NCBI GenBank assembly: GCA_035624215.1
Contig: DASPRY010000048.1
Span: 73,114 to 137,113, forward strand
Length of the DNA: 64,000 nucleotides
Direction of reading: 5' to 3'
DNA from: JAFAGX01 sp035624215
GTDB taxonomy: Bacteria > Acidobacteriota > Terriglobia > Terriglobales > Acidobacteriaceae
Shown: in pieces, positions 1 to 8,818 of the stretch
Layout of the letters: every line of letters starts with the position of its first letter
How positions within the stretch are numbered: the first letter of the stretch is position 1
Translations under genes and position numbers: made by a program
The notes under the pieces: model-generated
The model's input: the letters and a program-made list of their open reading frames with translations, nothing else
Told to the model about the DNA's origin: nothing
The model's database searches: none

Positions 1-564
1 CCTCGCTGCCGCCGCCCAGGTTCAGTTGGCGTAGGTACTGGGATTCGCATCAGTGTCATGGATGCGTTAGGCAATCACCTGAGCACCGGGCAGCGCGGCG
101 AGGTTGTGATCCAGGGAGCCAATGTTTTTCGGGGATACGAAAACAATCCCGAGGCCAACGCCAGATCGTTTGTAAACGGATGGTTTCGCACTGGCGACCA
201 GGGGTTTTTGGATGAAGATTGCTATTTGCATCTGACCGGCCGCATCAAAGACATCATCATCCGTGGCGGCGAGAATATTGCGCCCCACGAAGTCGACGAA
301 GTGCTGCTTAAGAATCCGGCAGTCGCAAACGCAGTTACATTCGGATATATGCATCCCACTCTCGGCGAAGAGGTCGCGGCTGCGGTGGTATTACACCAGC
401 CCGGAAGCTTGACGGAATCCGCCCTGCTGAAGTATTGCTGTGAACATATGGCCGAATTCAAAGCCCCCAAGAGGATCTACTTTGTCGAAAGCATTCCCAC
501 CACCGGAACCGGCAAGATTCGGCGGCGCGCGGTCGCCGCGGCAGTTCTGGAAGAGCAGGGATGA
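1..564 (+). CDS. AMP-dependent acyl-CoA synthetase/ligase, C-terminal part (5' end outside window)
   Basis: The open frame runs in from base 1, so only about the last 187 residues are present. They cover the end of the large adenylate-forming domain and the mobile C-terminal lid. Motifs of the ANL superfamily are visible: GWFRTGDQG (A7), GRIKDIIIRGGENIAP (A8 hinge, with the Asp/Lys region that swings between half reactions) and PTTGTGKIRRR (A10, carrying the adenylation lysine). Family knowledge: such enzymes activate a carboxylic acid with ATP and load it on CoA. The substrate cannot be read from this part. The stop overlaps the next start (ATGA), so it is translationally coupled to the ketopantoate-reductase-like gene. 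Confidence 0.9.
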   Translation, partial: PRCRRPGSVGVGTGIRISVMDALGNHLSTGQRGEVVIQGANVFRGYENNPEANARSFVNGWFRTGDQGFLDEDCYLHLTGRIKDIIIRGGENIAPHEVDEVLLKNPAVANAVTFGYMHPTLGEEVAAAVVLHQPGSLTESALLKYCCEHMAEFKAPKRIYFVESIPTTGTGKIRRRAVAAAVLEEQG

Positions 565-1532
565 AATTTCTCATCGCGGGAGCCGGCGCCATCGGGGCAT
601 ACATTGGCGCATTGATGGCTCGTTCGGGGTTTGACGTCACCCTCTTTGCTCGCGGACCGCATCTCAAGGCCATGCATGAACGTGGCGTGCAGGTGAAAAG
701 CCCTGCCGGCGATTTTGCAGCTCATCCCCACATAGCTGGCACACTCCATGAAGTCGGTCCCGTCGACGTAGTGTTCCTGGCGGTCAAGGCCCACAGTCTG
801 ACGCAACTCGCCCCTCATCTGGCTCCTGTGCTGGGACCAGAGACTACGGTCGTGAGCACGCAGAATGGGCTGCCGTGGTGGTTTTTTCAGGGCTTCGGCG
901 GCGAATGGGACGGTCTCCGTTTGGAGCGCATCGATCCGGGCGCCGTCATCTCCTCGGCCATCGAAGCGCGACGCGTGCTGGGATCCATTGTTTACTTTTC
1001 CACCGAAATTATCGCGCCGGGAGTAATTCAGCACATCGAGGGTAACCGCATTTCACTGGGCGAGCCTGATGGAACGCGCACTCATCGTAGCCGACAGATT
1101 GCCGAGGCCCTGGTCGCCTCCGGACTGCGCGCGCCCGTCACTACCCACATGCGCAACGAAATCTGGGTCAAGATCCTGGGCAATCTTGCATTCAATCCGA
1201 TAAGCGCGCTTACCGGAGCTACGTTGGCGCAGATGACGACGCATCCCGATGTTCTCCAGTTGGTACGAGAAATCATGTGTGAAGCCGCCGCCGTGGCTAA
1301 GCGCTTGGGATTGGACTTGCCCGTCTCGATCGAGCAGCGCATTGCCGGAGCAGCCAAAGTCGGCGAACACAAGACCTCCATGCTTCAGGACCTGGAGGCT
1401 GGCCGCTCCTTGGAGTTGGAGGCCATCGTGGGTGCGATTGTCGAGCTTGGCGAGCGGGTCGGCGTCCCCATGCCACGCACCGCAGCCGTGTACGCCTGTA
1501 CACAGCTGCTCTCACAATGTCGAAAGCGGTAA
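561..1532 (+). CDS. 2-dehydropantoate 2-reductase family protein (PanE/ApbA-like)
   Basis: A 323-residue protein of normal family length. It starts with a Rossmann NADP-binding loop GAGAIGAYIGA (residues about 7-17). The C-terminal helical domain has the family signature EIWVKILGNLAFNPISALTG, whose lysine and asparagines correspond to the catalytic and substrate-binding residues of ketopantoate reductase. Known role of the family: NADPH reduction of ketopantoate to pantoate for CoA synthesis. Many paralogues act on other 2-oxo acids, and coupling to an acyl-CoA ligase rather than panB/panC leaves the substrate open. The start overlaps the preceding stop. Confidence 0.85.
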   Translation: MKFLIAGAGAIGAYIGALMARSGFDVTLFARGPHLKAMHERGVQVKSPAGDFAAHPHIAGTLHEVGPVDVVFLAVKAHSLTQLAPHLAPVLGPETTVVSTQNGLPWWFFQGFGGEWDGLRLERIDPGAVISSAIEARRVLGSIVYFSTEIIAPGVIQHIEGNRISLGEPDGTRTHRSRQIAEALVASGLRAPVTTHMRNEIWVKILGNLAFNPISALTGATLAQMTTHPDVLQLVREIMCEAAAVAKRLGLDLPVSIEQRIAGAAKVGEHKTSMLQDLEAGRSLELEAIVGAIVELGERVGVPMPRTAAVYACTQLLSQCRKR

Positions 1533-1721
1533 GTCAACTGCCTTCCATCCATTCAGTCTCTTAAAACGGCGGTACTCCCGCCAGATTCTTGCCTTTCCCC
1601 ATTGTTCCCTTTAAAGGGCAATCTCAGTTCCTACAGTACTCATCTCTTGGCAATACTTGCCGATGGAAGATGTAGGTCAATATCGGATGGCGTCATCGGC
1701 CAAAATCACCCTTGCGAGCAC

Positions 1722-2453
1722 ATGCGCATGAAAGCACTGCTTGGAGATCGTGACGCCCTGTCGCGGCACGTTATTGTCCAGACGCTGGCAAACACCAGCC
1801 TGGAAATCTGCTGCGTCACTGACGGGGCGGAAGCATGGGAGCGTTTGAATGCAGATCAGCCGCCACGGCTGATCATCGTAGATTGGATGTTGCCCAAGCT
1901 CAATGGTCTTGAAATCTGCCGGGCGATTCGAGAACGCGCCGCCCCAGACTACACATACATCATTTTGCTGGGTGAACGAAGCAAACAATCCGATAAGCTG
2001 GCCGCTCTGGATGCGGGGGCTGACGACTACGTCACCAAGCCGGTCCACCAATACGAACTTCTGGCCACAGTCCAGATTGCACGCCGATTCCTGGGAAAGG
2101 AAGACCGGCTAACCGCCATGGTTCAGCAATGGCGAACCATGCTGGATCATCTTCCATTCGGGGTAGCTTGTCTCAGCCGGAATGGAAATGTGCTTCGGGC
2201 CAGTCGAGTCTTTGCTGAATTGCTTGGACAAGATGTGAAGACGCTGATTGGCAAGAGCATTATTCCGTCGAATTTGCGCCGAGCCGGAGATCTCACCCTT
2301 TTGCGGGAGAGCATGCGACTGTCCAAACCATTCGATGCCGCAGAAATGCAGATCATTCGGCAGGACGGCTGCGCTAGGATGGCGACCGTCTGGGGAAGGC
2401 CGTTGGCGAGCATGGGCCAGTGTGCCTTCCAGCTCGTCACGGCTGAAGTGTAG
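1722..2453 (+). CDS. Response regulator receiver domain fused to PAS domain, atypical
   Basis: The protein is about 243 residues long from the ATG at 1722 (ATG 1728 is an alternative; the frame is open further upstream but without family similarity). A CheY-like receiver occupies residues 1-120, with the phospho-acceptor aspartate in IIVDWMLPKLNG and the lysine in DDYVTKP. A PAS-like domain follows (about 130-240, starting QWRTMLDHLPFGVACLSRNG). There is no DNA-binding or enzymatic output domain. Two receiver features are off: the acidic pair near the N-terminus is D-R-D, and the switch Thr/Ser after beta-4 is glycine (IILLGER). It probably acts as a single-protein signalling adaptor. It stands alone between panE-like and ffh. 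Confidence 0.75.
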   Translation: MRMKALLGDRDALSRHVIVQTLANTSLEICCVTDGAEAWERLNADQPPRLIIVDWMLPKLNGLEICRAIRERAAPDYTYIILLGERSKQSDKLAALDAGADDYVTKPVHQYELLATVQIARRFLGKEDRLTAMVQQWRTMLDHLPFGVACLSRNGNVLRASRVFAELLGQDVKTLIGKSIIPSNLRRAGDLTLLRESMRLSKPFDAAEMQIIRQDGCARMATVWGRPLASMGQCAFQLVTAEV

Positions 2454-2465
2454 CCGCACCTCCGG

Positions 2466-3824
2466 CTACATGCCGGGCAACTTCATGCCCGCAAGCTTTC
2501 GCGCGAAGCTTGCTTTGCCCATTTGCTTGAACATTTTTCTCATTTGCGCGTATTGACGCAGCAGATTGTTCACTTCCTGCACGCTGGTTCCAGAACCGCG
2601 CGCGATGCGTTTGCGCCGGCTGCCATTAATGACTTCGTGATGAATGCGTTCGTGCGCCGTCATCGAATTGATGATGGCTTCAACCCGATTGAGCTGCTTT
2701 TCATCTACTTTGTCGGCATGTTTTTGTAATCCCGCGAATGGTCCGACGTTCGGCAGCATCCCCATAATGTTCTGGATCGATCCCATCTTCTTCACCTGGC
2801 GCAGTTGATCGCGGAAATCTTCCAGCGAGAAGCCATCGCCGGCCAGCGCTCGGCTGGCCATCTCCTGGGCTTTCTTCTTATCAACGTGCTGTTCTGCTTT
2901 TTCGATCAGCGAAAGAATGTCGCCCATCCCCAAAATGCGGGACACGATGCGATCAGGATGGAACGGTTCGAGGGCGTCATACTTCTCACCTATTCCGATA
3001 AACTTGATCGGCTGCCCGGTAACCCGGCGAATGGAGAGTGCCGCACCGCCGCGCGCATCGCCGTCCATCTTGGTGAGCACTACTCCGGTCAGAGAGAGCT
3101 TCTTGTGGAACTCGTCGGCGGAATTCACCGCGTCCTGCCCCGTCATGGCGTCGGCGACGAAAAGTATTTCCTGTGGACTGAGCAGCCGCTTAAGTGACTG
3201 CATCTCGTCCATAAGCTGGTCGTCGATGTGGAGACGCCCTGCAGTATCAACAATAAGCACATCGCAGCCACTGTTTACCGCCTCGCGGCGTGCCTCCTTG
3301 GCCAGACGTTCGACAGTCTGAGTGTTGGCCTCGGCAACCTCGCCTTCATAGATATTGGCTTTCACCGCCTGGGCGACAACCTTGAGCTGCTCGCGGGCCG
3401 CCGGGCGATACACGTCAACCGAGACCAGCAGCGGGCGGTGCCCTCCGTTCTTCAACCAGTTGGCTAGCTTGCCCGAAGTTGTGGTCTTGCCCGAGCCCTG
3501 CAAACCGGCCATCAGGACCACGGTCGGAGGCTGCGAGGCAAACTTAAGACGAGCGGTATCGCGGCCCAGGGTCTCCACCAGTTCATCGCGGACAATCTTG
3601 ATGACCTGCTCGCCCGGGGAAAGTGCGGTCATGACTTCCTGGCCTACGGCCTTGGCCTGGATGCGCTCGATGAGTTGCTTCACGACTTTGAAGTTGACGT
3701 CCGCTTCGAGCAGAGCCAGACGAATCTCGCGCAGCGCCTCCTGAATGTTTTCTTCATTGAGGACGGCCTGCCCACGGAGGCTTTTGAAGGCACGCTGAAG
3801 TTTTTCCTGGAGGTTCTCGAACAT
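2466..3824 (-). CDS. ffh: Signal recognition particle protein Ffh
   Basis: A 452-residue protein, full length for Ffh. The N domain occupies residues 1-85. The GTPase domain carries GLQGSGKTTTSGKLA (P-loop), VDTAGRLHIDDQLM (G3) and LTKMDGDARGG (G4). The C-terminal methionine-rich M domain includes SRRKRIARGSG, the SRP RNA-binding helix-turn-helix, and the tail ends MKLPGM. Family role: it binds 4.5S RNA and signal sequences of nascent membrane proteins and delivers ribosomes to FtsY at the membrane. The gene is convergent with the receiver-PAS gene, leaving only 12 bases between the stops. Confidence 0.97.
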   Translation of the reverse strand: MFENLQEKLQRAFKSLRGQAVLNEENIQEALREIRLALLEADVNFKVVKQLIERIQAKAVGQEVMTALSPGEQVIKIVRDELVETLGRDTARLKFASQPPTVVLMAGLQGSGKTTTSGKLANWLKNGGHRPLLVSVDVYRPAAREQLKVVAQAVKANIYEGEVAEANTQTVERLAKEARREAVNSGCDVLIVDTAGRLHIDDQLMDEMQSLKRLLSPQEILFVADAMTGQDAVNSADEFHKKLSLTGVVLTKMDGDARGGAALSIRRVTGQPIKFIGIGEKYDALEPFHPDRIVSRILGMGDILSLIEKAEQHVDKKKAQEMASRALAGDGFSLEDFRDQLRQVKKMGSIQNIMGMLPNVGPFAGLQKHADKVDEKQLNRVEAIINSMTAHERIHHEVINGSRRKRIARGSGTSVQEVNNLLRQYAQMRKMFKQMGKASFARKLAGMKLPGM

Positions 3825-3957
3825 AGCCGAATTTCTATTGTAACAACGCGAATTAGCCGGCGATTTCTCAAGACAATAGCGCGGCCAACCTGACAGCTAA
3901 TCAGCTAATATGTACCCGAGCATTCTTCCCAAGCTGTGCTACGTGAACTAGCTGGAT

Positions 3958-4668
3958 ATGGTCGCCACAGAAACAACCAACGACTCACGCCAACGCCCCA
4001 TAGCGCCCGCTTGGCACACCATTATTGTTCTTCTTATTCTCCTCGGTCTTTCGATCGCTGGTGCTCGCAGTCAAAATCTGCTCGGCATCAGTACTCACCA
4101 GCGTGCCGCTGGCTACGCTCTAATCATGGTGGTCGAATGGGTTACTGTAGCCTTCATCTGGTATGGGGTAAGCCGTCGCGGCCTCCGCATGAGCGATCTT
4201 ATCGCCGGCAGCTGGGCGCGCCCGGTTGCCTTTCTTCGTGATCTTGGAATCGCCCTCGCATTTCTCATCATCTGTGGCATGGGCGTTATCAATGGACTGG
4301 GCTATTTGCTCAAAGCCGCACCTAATCAGGCGATTCGCAATTTGTATCCTCATGGCCACGTCGAAGTCATCTTGTGGTTGCTGCTGGCGCTTACCGCCGG
4401 CTTCTGCGAAGAGGTTATTTTTCGCGGATATTTGCAGCACCAATTCACCGCACTAACCCGGGCTGCTATGGGCGGAATTGTGCTCCAGGGTATCGTCTTC
4501 GGCGTCAGCCACGGATATCAGGGCTGGAAATTCATGCTGCTGATCAGCGTGTACGGCATCCTGTTTGGCCTGCTCGCGCAGTGGCGCCGCAGCCTGCGCC
4601 CGGGCATGATCACCCATTTCTTGCAGGACGGAGTCGGAGGACTCATCGCCAGCCATTTTCTGCGCTGA
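3958..4668 (+). CDS. CPBP family intramembrane metalloprotease (CAAX protease-like)
   Basis: A 236-residue polytopic membrane protein with about six to eight hydrophobic segments. The three CPBP/Abi motifs are present: EEVIFRGYLQ (Glu-Glu plus Arg, residue about 151), a histidine in FGVSHGYQGW (about 186) and a C-terminal histidine in GMITHFLQD. These residues form the metal-dependent active site in the glutamic-type Rce1 fold. Bacterial homologues cleave membrane peptides or give bacteriocin self-immunity, but the substrate here is unknown. The gene is convergent with the deacetylase-like gene; the stops are adjacent. Confidence 0.85.
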   Translation: MVATETTNDSRQRPIAPAWHTIIVLLILLGLSIAGARSQNLLGISTHQRAAGYALIMVVEWVTVAFIWYGVSRRGLRMSDLIAGSWARPVAFLRDLGIALAFLIICGMGVINGLGYLLKAAPNQAIRNLYPHGHVEVILWLLLALTAGFCEEVIFRGYLQHQFTALTRAAMGGIVLQGIVFGVSHGYQGWKFMLLISVYGILFGLLAQWRRSLRPGMITHFLQDGVGGLIASHFLR

Positions 4669-5682
4669 TCAATTTTTCGGGATTCCGCCTACAGCGTTGA
4701 ACGTCTCTTTTGCCGCGATCACCGTGTTGCAATGAATGGTGACAGTGTCTTCCACCTTCTGCGCGTAGCCGCCGGCATACGTAACCATCACGGGTATGTC
4801 GCGGGCTCGGGCCACCCGAAAAACCAGCTCATCGCGGCGTTTCAGCCCTTCAATCGTCAACGCAAGCCCGCCCAGTTGATCTTCGCGATATGGGTCCGCG
4901 CCGGCTATATAGCAGATCAGTTCCGGTTCGAACTGGCGCAACGCCGAGCTCAAGGCATTATCCAGCCAGGCAAGGTAGTCGTCATCACCGATTTCGTCGG
5001 GCAGGTCCACATCAATTGAGGATGGTGGCTTCCACATCGGGTAGTTGTTTTCCTGATGCAGCGAGATGGTGAACACGTCTCCGGCATGCGCATTACGAAT
5101 CTTCGCGCTAGCCGATTGATGCAGGACTGCCGCGCCAGTCGAAGGCAGCGGTGCAGACGGAACCCGCACGCCCGCAAAAATGGCCGCCGTCCCGTTGCCT
5201 TGGTGAACATCACAGTCCAGCGTCATCGCGCGGGCAATTTTCTCGTTACGCTGCATGCGTCGGATCGCCACGGCCACGTCGTGGATCATGCAAAACCCTT
5301 CGCCGTGATCGGGAAACGCATGATGAAATCCGCCGCCAATGTTAAATGCGATTCGGTCCTTCAGCGCGTGCTCGGCGGCCAGAATCGATCCGCCCGCCGC
5401 CAGCCAAAAAGCGCGCACCAGTTCGGGCGAGTAGGGAATCTCCATCTGCAACTCTTCATGAGCAGTGAGCGTGCCGGTTTTTAGTTTGTTTACGTACTGC
5501 GGCGTGTGGACCAGGAGAATGTCCTGATCCGACGCGGGCTGGGGCGTAACAAAATCTCCTGCTTCAGCCACTCCCGTCCGAATCAGCCGCTTGTGGACAC
5601 GCTCGTATTTCTCAGCCGGAAAGACGTGTGCCCCAATCGGCAGGTAGTAGTCATCGCTGTAAACAAGCTTGAAAGGGAGCAT
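4669..5682 (-). CDS. Histone deacetylase family protein (class IV-like zinc amidohydrolase)
   Basis: A 337-residue protein read from the ATG whose complement is at 5680-5682. The frame is open further upstream but that part is the antisense of the threonine aldolase gene. Arginase/deacetylase-fold signatures are complete: GGGFHHAFPDHGEGFC (His-His charge relay), DCDVHQGNGTAAIF (zinc Asp and His), GADPYREDQLGGL (second zinc Asp) and YAGGYA (transition-state Tyr). Bacterial members remove acetyl groups from protein lysines, polyamines or small molecules. The short form without extra domains resembles HDAC11-type proteins. It is divergent from the threonine aldolase gene with a 63-base shared upstream region. 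Confidence 0.88.
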   Translation of the reverse strand: MLPFKLVYSDDYYLPIGAHVFPAEKYERVHKRLIRTGVAEAGDFVTPQPASDQDILLVHTPQYVNKLKTGTLTAHEELQMEIPYSPELVRAFWLAAGGSILAAEHALKDRIAFNIGGGFHHAFPDHGEGFCMIHDVAVAIRRMQRNEKIARAMTLDCDVHQGNGTAAIFAGVRVPSAPLPSTGAAVLHQSASAKIRNAHAGDVFTISLHQENNYPMWKPPSSIDVDLPDEIGDDDYLAWLDNALSSALRQFEPELICYIAGADPYREDQLGGLALTIEGLKRRDELVFRVARARDIPVMVTYAGGYAQKVEDTVTIHCNTVIAAKETFNAVGGIPKN

Positions 5683-5745
5683 CGCAGTAGCGGATGCCTT
5701 CCATAATACTCGCGCGGAAGCAGCATCTGCTAAATTGTTCGTGCC

Positions 5746-6780
5746 ATGAAACCATCCCGCAGTTTTGCCAGCGACAACAACGCCGGCATTCATCCCAGGA
5801 TATTGAAAGCGATTGCTGCGGCCAACCAGGGCCATGTCGTGGGGTATGGCGACGATCCTTACACCGAAGCCGCAATTGAAAAACTCAGGAAGCATTTTGG
5901 CGCTGACATAGAGGTTTTTTTCGCCTTCAATGGCACCGCCGCAAACTGCCTGGGACTCAAAGCTCTCACCGAGACCTATCACGCCGTGACTTGTGCCGAA
6001 TGCGCGCATATCTATACCGATGAATGCGGCGCGCCGGAGAGATTTACTGGTTGCAAACTGATTCCCATTCCCGCTCCAGACGGCAAGCTCACGGTTGAGT
6101 CGGTCGCGCGCGCCTACCACGGAATCGGCGACCAGCACCACGTGCAGCCGCGTGTGATTTCCATTACCCAGGCCACAGAAATGGGGACAATCTATAAACC
6201 CGGGGAGATTCGCGATTTGGCGCGCTTCGCTCACCAACGAGATATGTTTCTGCACATGGACGGGGCCCGGATCGCAAATGCTGCGGTTAGTCTGGGCCTG
6301 ACCTTGCGCGGGGCCACGCGCGATCTCGGCGTCGATGTGTTGTCGTTTGGCGGAACGAAGAACGGCGCCATGGGTGCGGAGTCGGTGATTTTTTTTGACA
6401 AGAAATTCAGCCGGGATTTTCTCTACATCCGTAAGCAGGCGATGCAGCTCGCTTCCAAGATGCGCTTCATCTCGGTGCAGTTTGAAGCGCTGCTTACGGA
6501 CGATCTATGGAGAAAAAACGCTGAGCACTCCAATCGAATGGCAGTCTTGCTGGAGAAAAAAATCCGCGATATCCCGCAAATCAGAATTGTGTATCCGGTA
6601 GAAGCAAACGGAGTATTCGCGCAAATTCCCTCGCGTGCAATCTCTAAAATACAGACCCGCTATTTTTTCTATGTATGGAACGAGGAGCAGTCGGTGGTGC
6701 GTTGGATGTGCTCTTTCGATACCGCAGAGAATGATGTAACTCAGTTCGCCCGATTTGTCGCTGACGCTGTGGCAAACTAG
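5746..6780 (+). CDS. Low-specificity L-threonine aldolase (PLP-dependent, beta-eliminating lyase family)
   Basis: A 344-residue fold-type I PLP enzyme. The N-terminus RSFASDNNAGIHP matches the family's opening, FLHMDGARIANA holds the PLP-pyridine aspartate, and SFGGTKNGAMGAE carries the Schiff-base lysine. Family reaction: L-threonine or L-allo-threonine to glycine and acetaldehyde. Some homologues of this length handle other beta-hydroxy amino acids. The ATG at 5746 fits the usual short N-terminus. It shares a divergent promoter region with the deacetylase-like gene. Confidence 0.88.
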   Translation: MKPSRSFASDNNAGIHPRILKAIAAANQGHVVGYGDDPYTEAAIEKLRKHFGADIEVFFAFNGTAANCLGLKALTETYHAVTCAECAHIYTDECGAPERFTGCKLIPIPAPDGKLTVESVARAYHGIGDQHHVQPRVISITQATEMGTIYKPGEIRDLARFAHQRDMFLHMDGARIANAAVSLGLTLRGATRDLGVDVLSFGGTKNGAMGAESVIFFDKKFSRDFLYIRKQAMQLASKMRFISVQFEALLTDDLWRKNAEHSNRMAVLLEKKIRDIPQIRIVYPVEANGVFAQIPSRAISKIQTRYFFYVWNEEQSVVRWMCSFDTAENDVTQFARFVADAVAN

Positions 6781-6894
6781 CTGGCCGTCCGAGAACCGGC
6801 ACCCAGCCGTGATCTTGATTTTTCGGGTTTGTTCGCATACAGTGACGCTTCCCCCATTAGAGTCAGTAGTTGGTTCCTTCGCGAAGGAGTGGTA

Positions 6895-7302
6895 ATGAAC
6901 CGGAAGTGGTTGGCGGTTGGCTGTCTGTTGGGAATTGCATTTTGTCTCATTGGTTTGCCCAGTTGCGGGAGCAAGCAAAAACTCGTGGCCATCACGGTTA
7001 ACCCATCCGGGGGCATCGTTTTTGGATCTATAAATCCCGCCCTGTTTGCGCAGCTCACTGCTACAGGCACTTACATTCACCCGCCCGCCACAAAAGACAT
7101 TACGGACCAGGTCACATGGACCTCGGACGTTACCGAGGTCGCAGCGGTGAATAGCGCCGGCGTAGTGACCCCAACCGTTGCCTGCGGAGTCTCCAACATT
7201 ACCGCCAGCCTGAAAACCAACGACCCCACGGGGAACATAATCAGCGGCACCACGACTGTTACAGTTGACGGTCCGTCTCCCTGCCAGAGTGTCTCCCCGT
7301 AG
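6895..7302 (+). CDS. Putative lipoprotein with bacterial Ig-like (BIG2) domain
   Basis: The protein is 135 residues from ATG 6895, chosen because AAGGAG lies at 6884-6889 and a signal sequence begins there. A hydrophobic stretch (WLAVGCLLGIAFCLIGLP) ends in LPSC, a plausible lipobox with the cysteine near residue 24. The rest is one Ig-like beta domain: an ITVNPSGG start, TATGTY, DITDQVTWTSD, VAAVNSAGVVTP and a final TTTVTV strand, as in BIG2 domains of surface proteins. Acidobacteria carry many such secreted Ig-like proteins. It is probably anchored to a membrane and exposed outside the cytoplasm; no specific function is known. Confidence 0.7.
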   Translation: MNRKWLAVGCLLGIAFCLIGLPSCGSKQKLVAITVNPSGGIVFGSINPALFAQLTATGTYIHPPATKDITDQVTWTSDVTEVAAVNSAGVVTPTVACGVSNITASLKTNDPTGNIISGTTTVTVDGPSPCQSVSP

Positions 7303-7335
7303 TTAGCACGTGTGTAATTCGAAGCCGACTAATCC

Positions 7336-7506
7336 CTATCTCTCTTCGGTTAAGAGTTTTCCCAGTGTTGGCTTGTATTTTTCTTTTTTCGTTTTCCTTC
7401 GGTCTGGCGCTACACGTGACGGCCTGGGCTCTCCGATCCGCTCGCGGGCCAGCGCTTTGACTGCTTCCACGGCCCGGAATTGCTTGGTTTTTTTCTTCCT
7501 CGCCAT
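7336..7506 (-). CDS. Small lysine/arginine-rich hypothetical protein
   Basis: A 56-residue frame starting MARKKKTKQFRAVEAVKALA and ending near GKLLTEER. It is about one third Lys/Arg and predicted soluble and mostly helical. The ATG at 7504-7506 (complement) has a GAGG stretch just upstream. I do not recognise a family. The composition (basic N-terminus, conserved-looking PTLGKLL tail) and its position in an otherwise empty interval argue for a real gene, possibly an RNA- or DNA-binding small protein. It is convergent with the Ig-like lipoprotein gene. It could still be a chance frame. Confidence 0.5.
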   Translation of the reverse strand: MARKKKTKQFRAVEAVKALARERIGEPRPSRVAPDRRKTKKEKYKPTLGKLLTEER

Positions 7507-7613
7507 CGCCCTCATCTTGCCACATTTGCAGGCCTTGCCATGCAATAATCAAGACTTCGGCATGTTTGCCGCAATTAGCCTATAGGCCGAACGGCCAACG
7601 ACGAACGACCTCC

Positions 7614-7889
7614 ATGGACGAACGAGATTTCTTCGACGAAAAACAGGATAAGAAAACGGCAACTCTAAACTGTCCTCATTGCCAGCAATCCGCCGAGTAC
7701 GAGATTACCTGGTTGGTACGGACCAAGAAAAAACAGCTCTCGGGCCGCGCCGATGAGCGGGACCGCGCCCGCTTTGCCAAAGCGCGCTCTTACATGCTGC
7801 GCAAGGACGATCTGATGGCCTGCAAGAATATGCGATGCCGCAAGCGTTTCGAGATATCCGGCGTGCAGTCCGTGGTTTTCACCGATTGA
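7614..7889 (+). CDS. Small hypothetical protein with zinc-ribbon-like cysteines
   Basis: The protein is 91 residues from ATG 7614. The frame opens earlier at 7566, but those codons lie in a degenerate AACGAC-type repeat. CPHCQQ near residue 21 and CKNMRCRKRF near residue 73 give two cysteine pairs (CxxC and CxxxxC) about 45 residues apart, compatible with a zinc ribbon. The middle is charged and rich in Lys and Arg. No enzymatic signature is seen. It stands alone upstream of etfB with its own intergenic region. Confidence 0.6.
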   Translation: MDERDFFDEKQDKKTATLNCPHCQQSAEYEITWLVRTKKKQLSGRADERDRARFAKARSYMLRKDDLMACKNMRCRKRFEISGVQSVVFTD

Positions 7890-8003
7890 TCACAGCGTGA
7901 TTTTCTCTTCTGTGCTACTCGTTTATACTGGCAAGTTTTACCAGTCAATTAAGTCAACTCTGGATGGGCGGCGGACGCTTTCCGCCTTTGCCAAGGAGTC
8001 TCG

Positions 8004-8774
8004 TTGAAAATTCTGGTTTGCATGAAGCAGGTGCCGCAGAAAGATGCGCCCCTGAAGCTCAACGATAGCAGCACCTGGATTCGGGAAGATGTTTCCTACG
8101 AAGTCAATGAACCGGATGCCTACGCGCTCGAGGAGGCACTTCGGCAGAAGGAAAAACACGGCGGTGAAGTGGTTGTAATCACCTCCGGCCCAGGGCGCGC
8201 CCAGCAGGTTCTGCGCGAAGCCTTGGCTAAAGGCGCAGACCGTGCCATTCATCTCGAAGACAACGCCTTCGTTGGCCTCGACGCTTTCAATACCGCGCGC
8301 GCCTTCGCTGCCGCAATCAAGGATGACAAGTTTGATCTGATTTTCACTGGTCTTCAGTCAGACGACTACGGTTATGCGCAAACTGGCGTAATTTTGGCTG
8401 AATTACTGGGTTGGCCGCACGCCACCATCATTATGCAGATCGAGAGGACCGACAGCGGCATTCGGGTGAAGCGGGAGCTCGAAGCCGGTTTCTTCCAATT
8501 TGTAGACATGCCGTTGCCGGCAGTGCTGACCATCCAATCGGGGATCAACAAACTGCGCTACGCAACGTTAATCGGGATCAAGCAAGCCAAGAACAAGCCA
8601 TTGCGCAAGGTCACAATGGCAGATGTGCAGTCGTCGATTAGCGCGAACTTGCAGAAGATTGAACGCATGTACGTGCCGCAGAAGACCAAAAATACTGAGT
8701 TTCTGGAGGGACCCGCAGCGGAAGTCGCCAAAAGGCTGGCCGACAAGCTGCGCAACGAGGTCCGGGTGTTGTAG
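8004..8774 (+). CDS. etfB: Electron transfer flavoprotein subunit beta
   Basis: A 256-residue protein that begins at TTG 8004, five bases after AAGGAG (7993-7998). The N-terminus MKILVCMKQVPQ and the segment VNEPDAYALEEALRQKE are typical of ETF-beta, as is GIKQAKNKPLRKVT near the C-terminus (adenine-nucleotide region and recognition loop). With EtfA it forms the soluble FAD heterodimer that collects electrons from acyl-CoA and related dehydrogenases. It is first of three genes that together make a complete route to the quinone pool. Upstream lie a possible -10 (TATACT, 7924-7929) and a short inverted repeat ACTGG/CCAGT (7927-7945). Confidence 0.95.
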   Translation: MKILVCMKQVPQKDAPLKLNDSSTWIREDVSYEVNEPDAYALEEALRQKEKHGGEVVVITSGPGRAQQVLREALAKGADRAIHLEDNAFVGLDAFNTARAFAAAIKDDKFDLIFTGLQSDDYGYAQTGVILAELLGWPHATIIMQIERTDSGIRVKRELEAGFFQFVDMPLPAVLTIQSGINKLRYATLIGIKQAKNKPLRKVTMADVQSSISANLQKIERMYVPQKTKNTEFLEGPAAEVAKRLADKLRNEVRVL

Positions 8775-8818
8775 ACTTCTGCGGTTTTTCGCCGAATCCG
8801 AACTTGAGAATTCTCTGT

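Noticed and set aside
5683..6255. Upstream extension of the deacetylase-like frame (191 residues)
   Set aside because: It lies antisense over the threonine aldolase gene, has no similarity to the family, and the ATG at 5682 gives the expected length.
7310..7585. 91-residue plus-strand frame with a hydrophobic stretch
   Set aside because: It is antisense to the basic small protein at 7336-7506, and its hydrophobic run arises from the complement of Lys codons.
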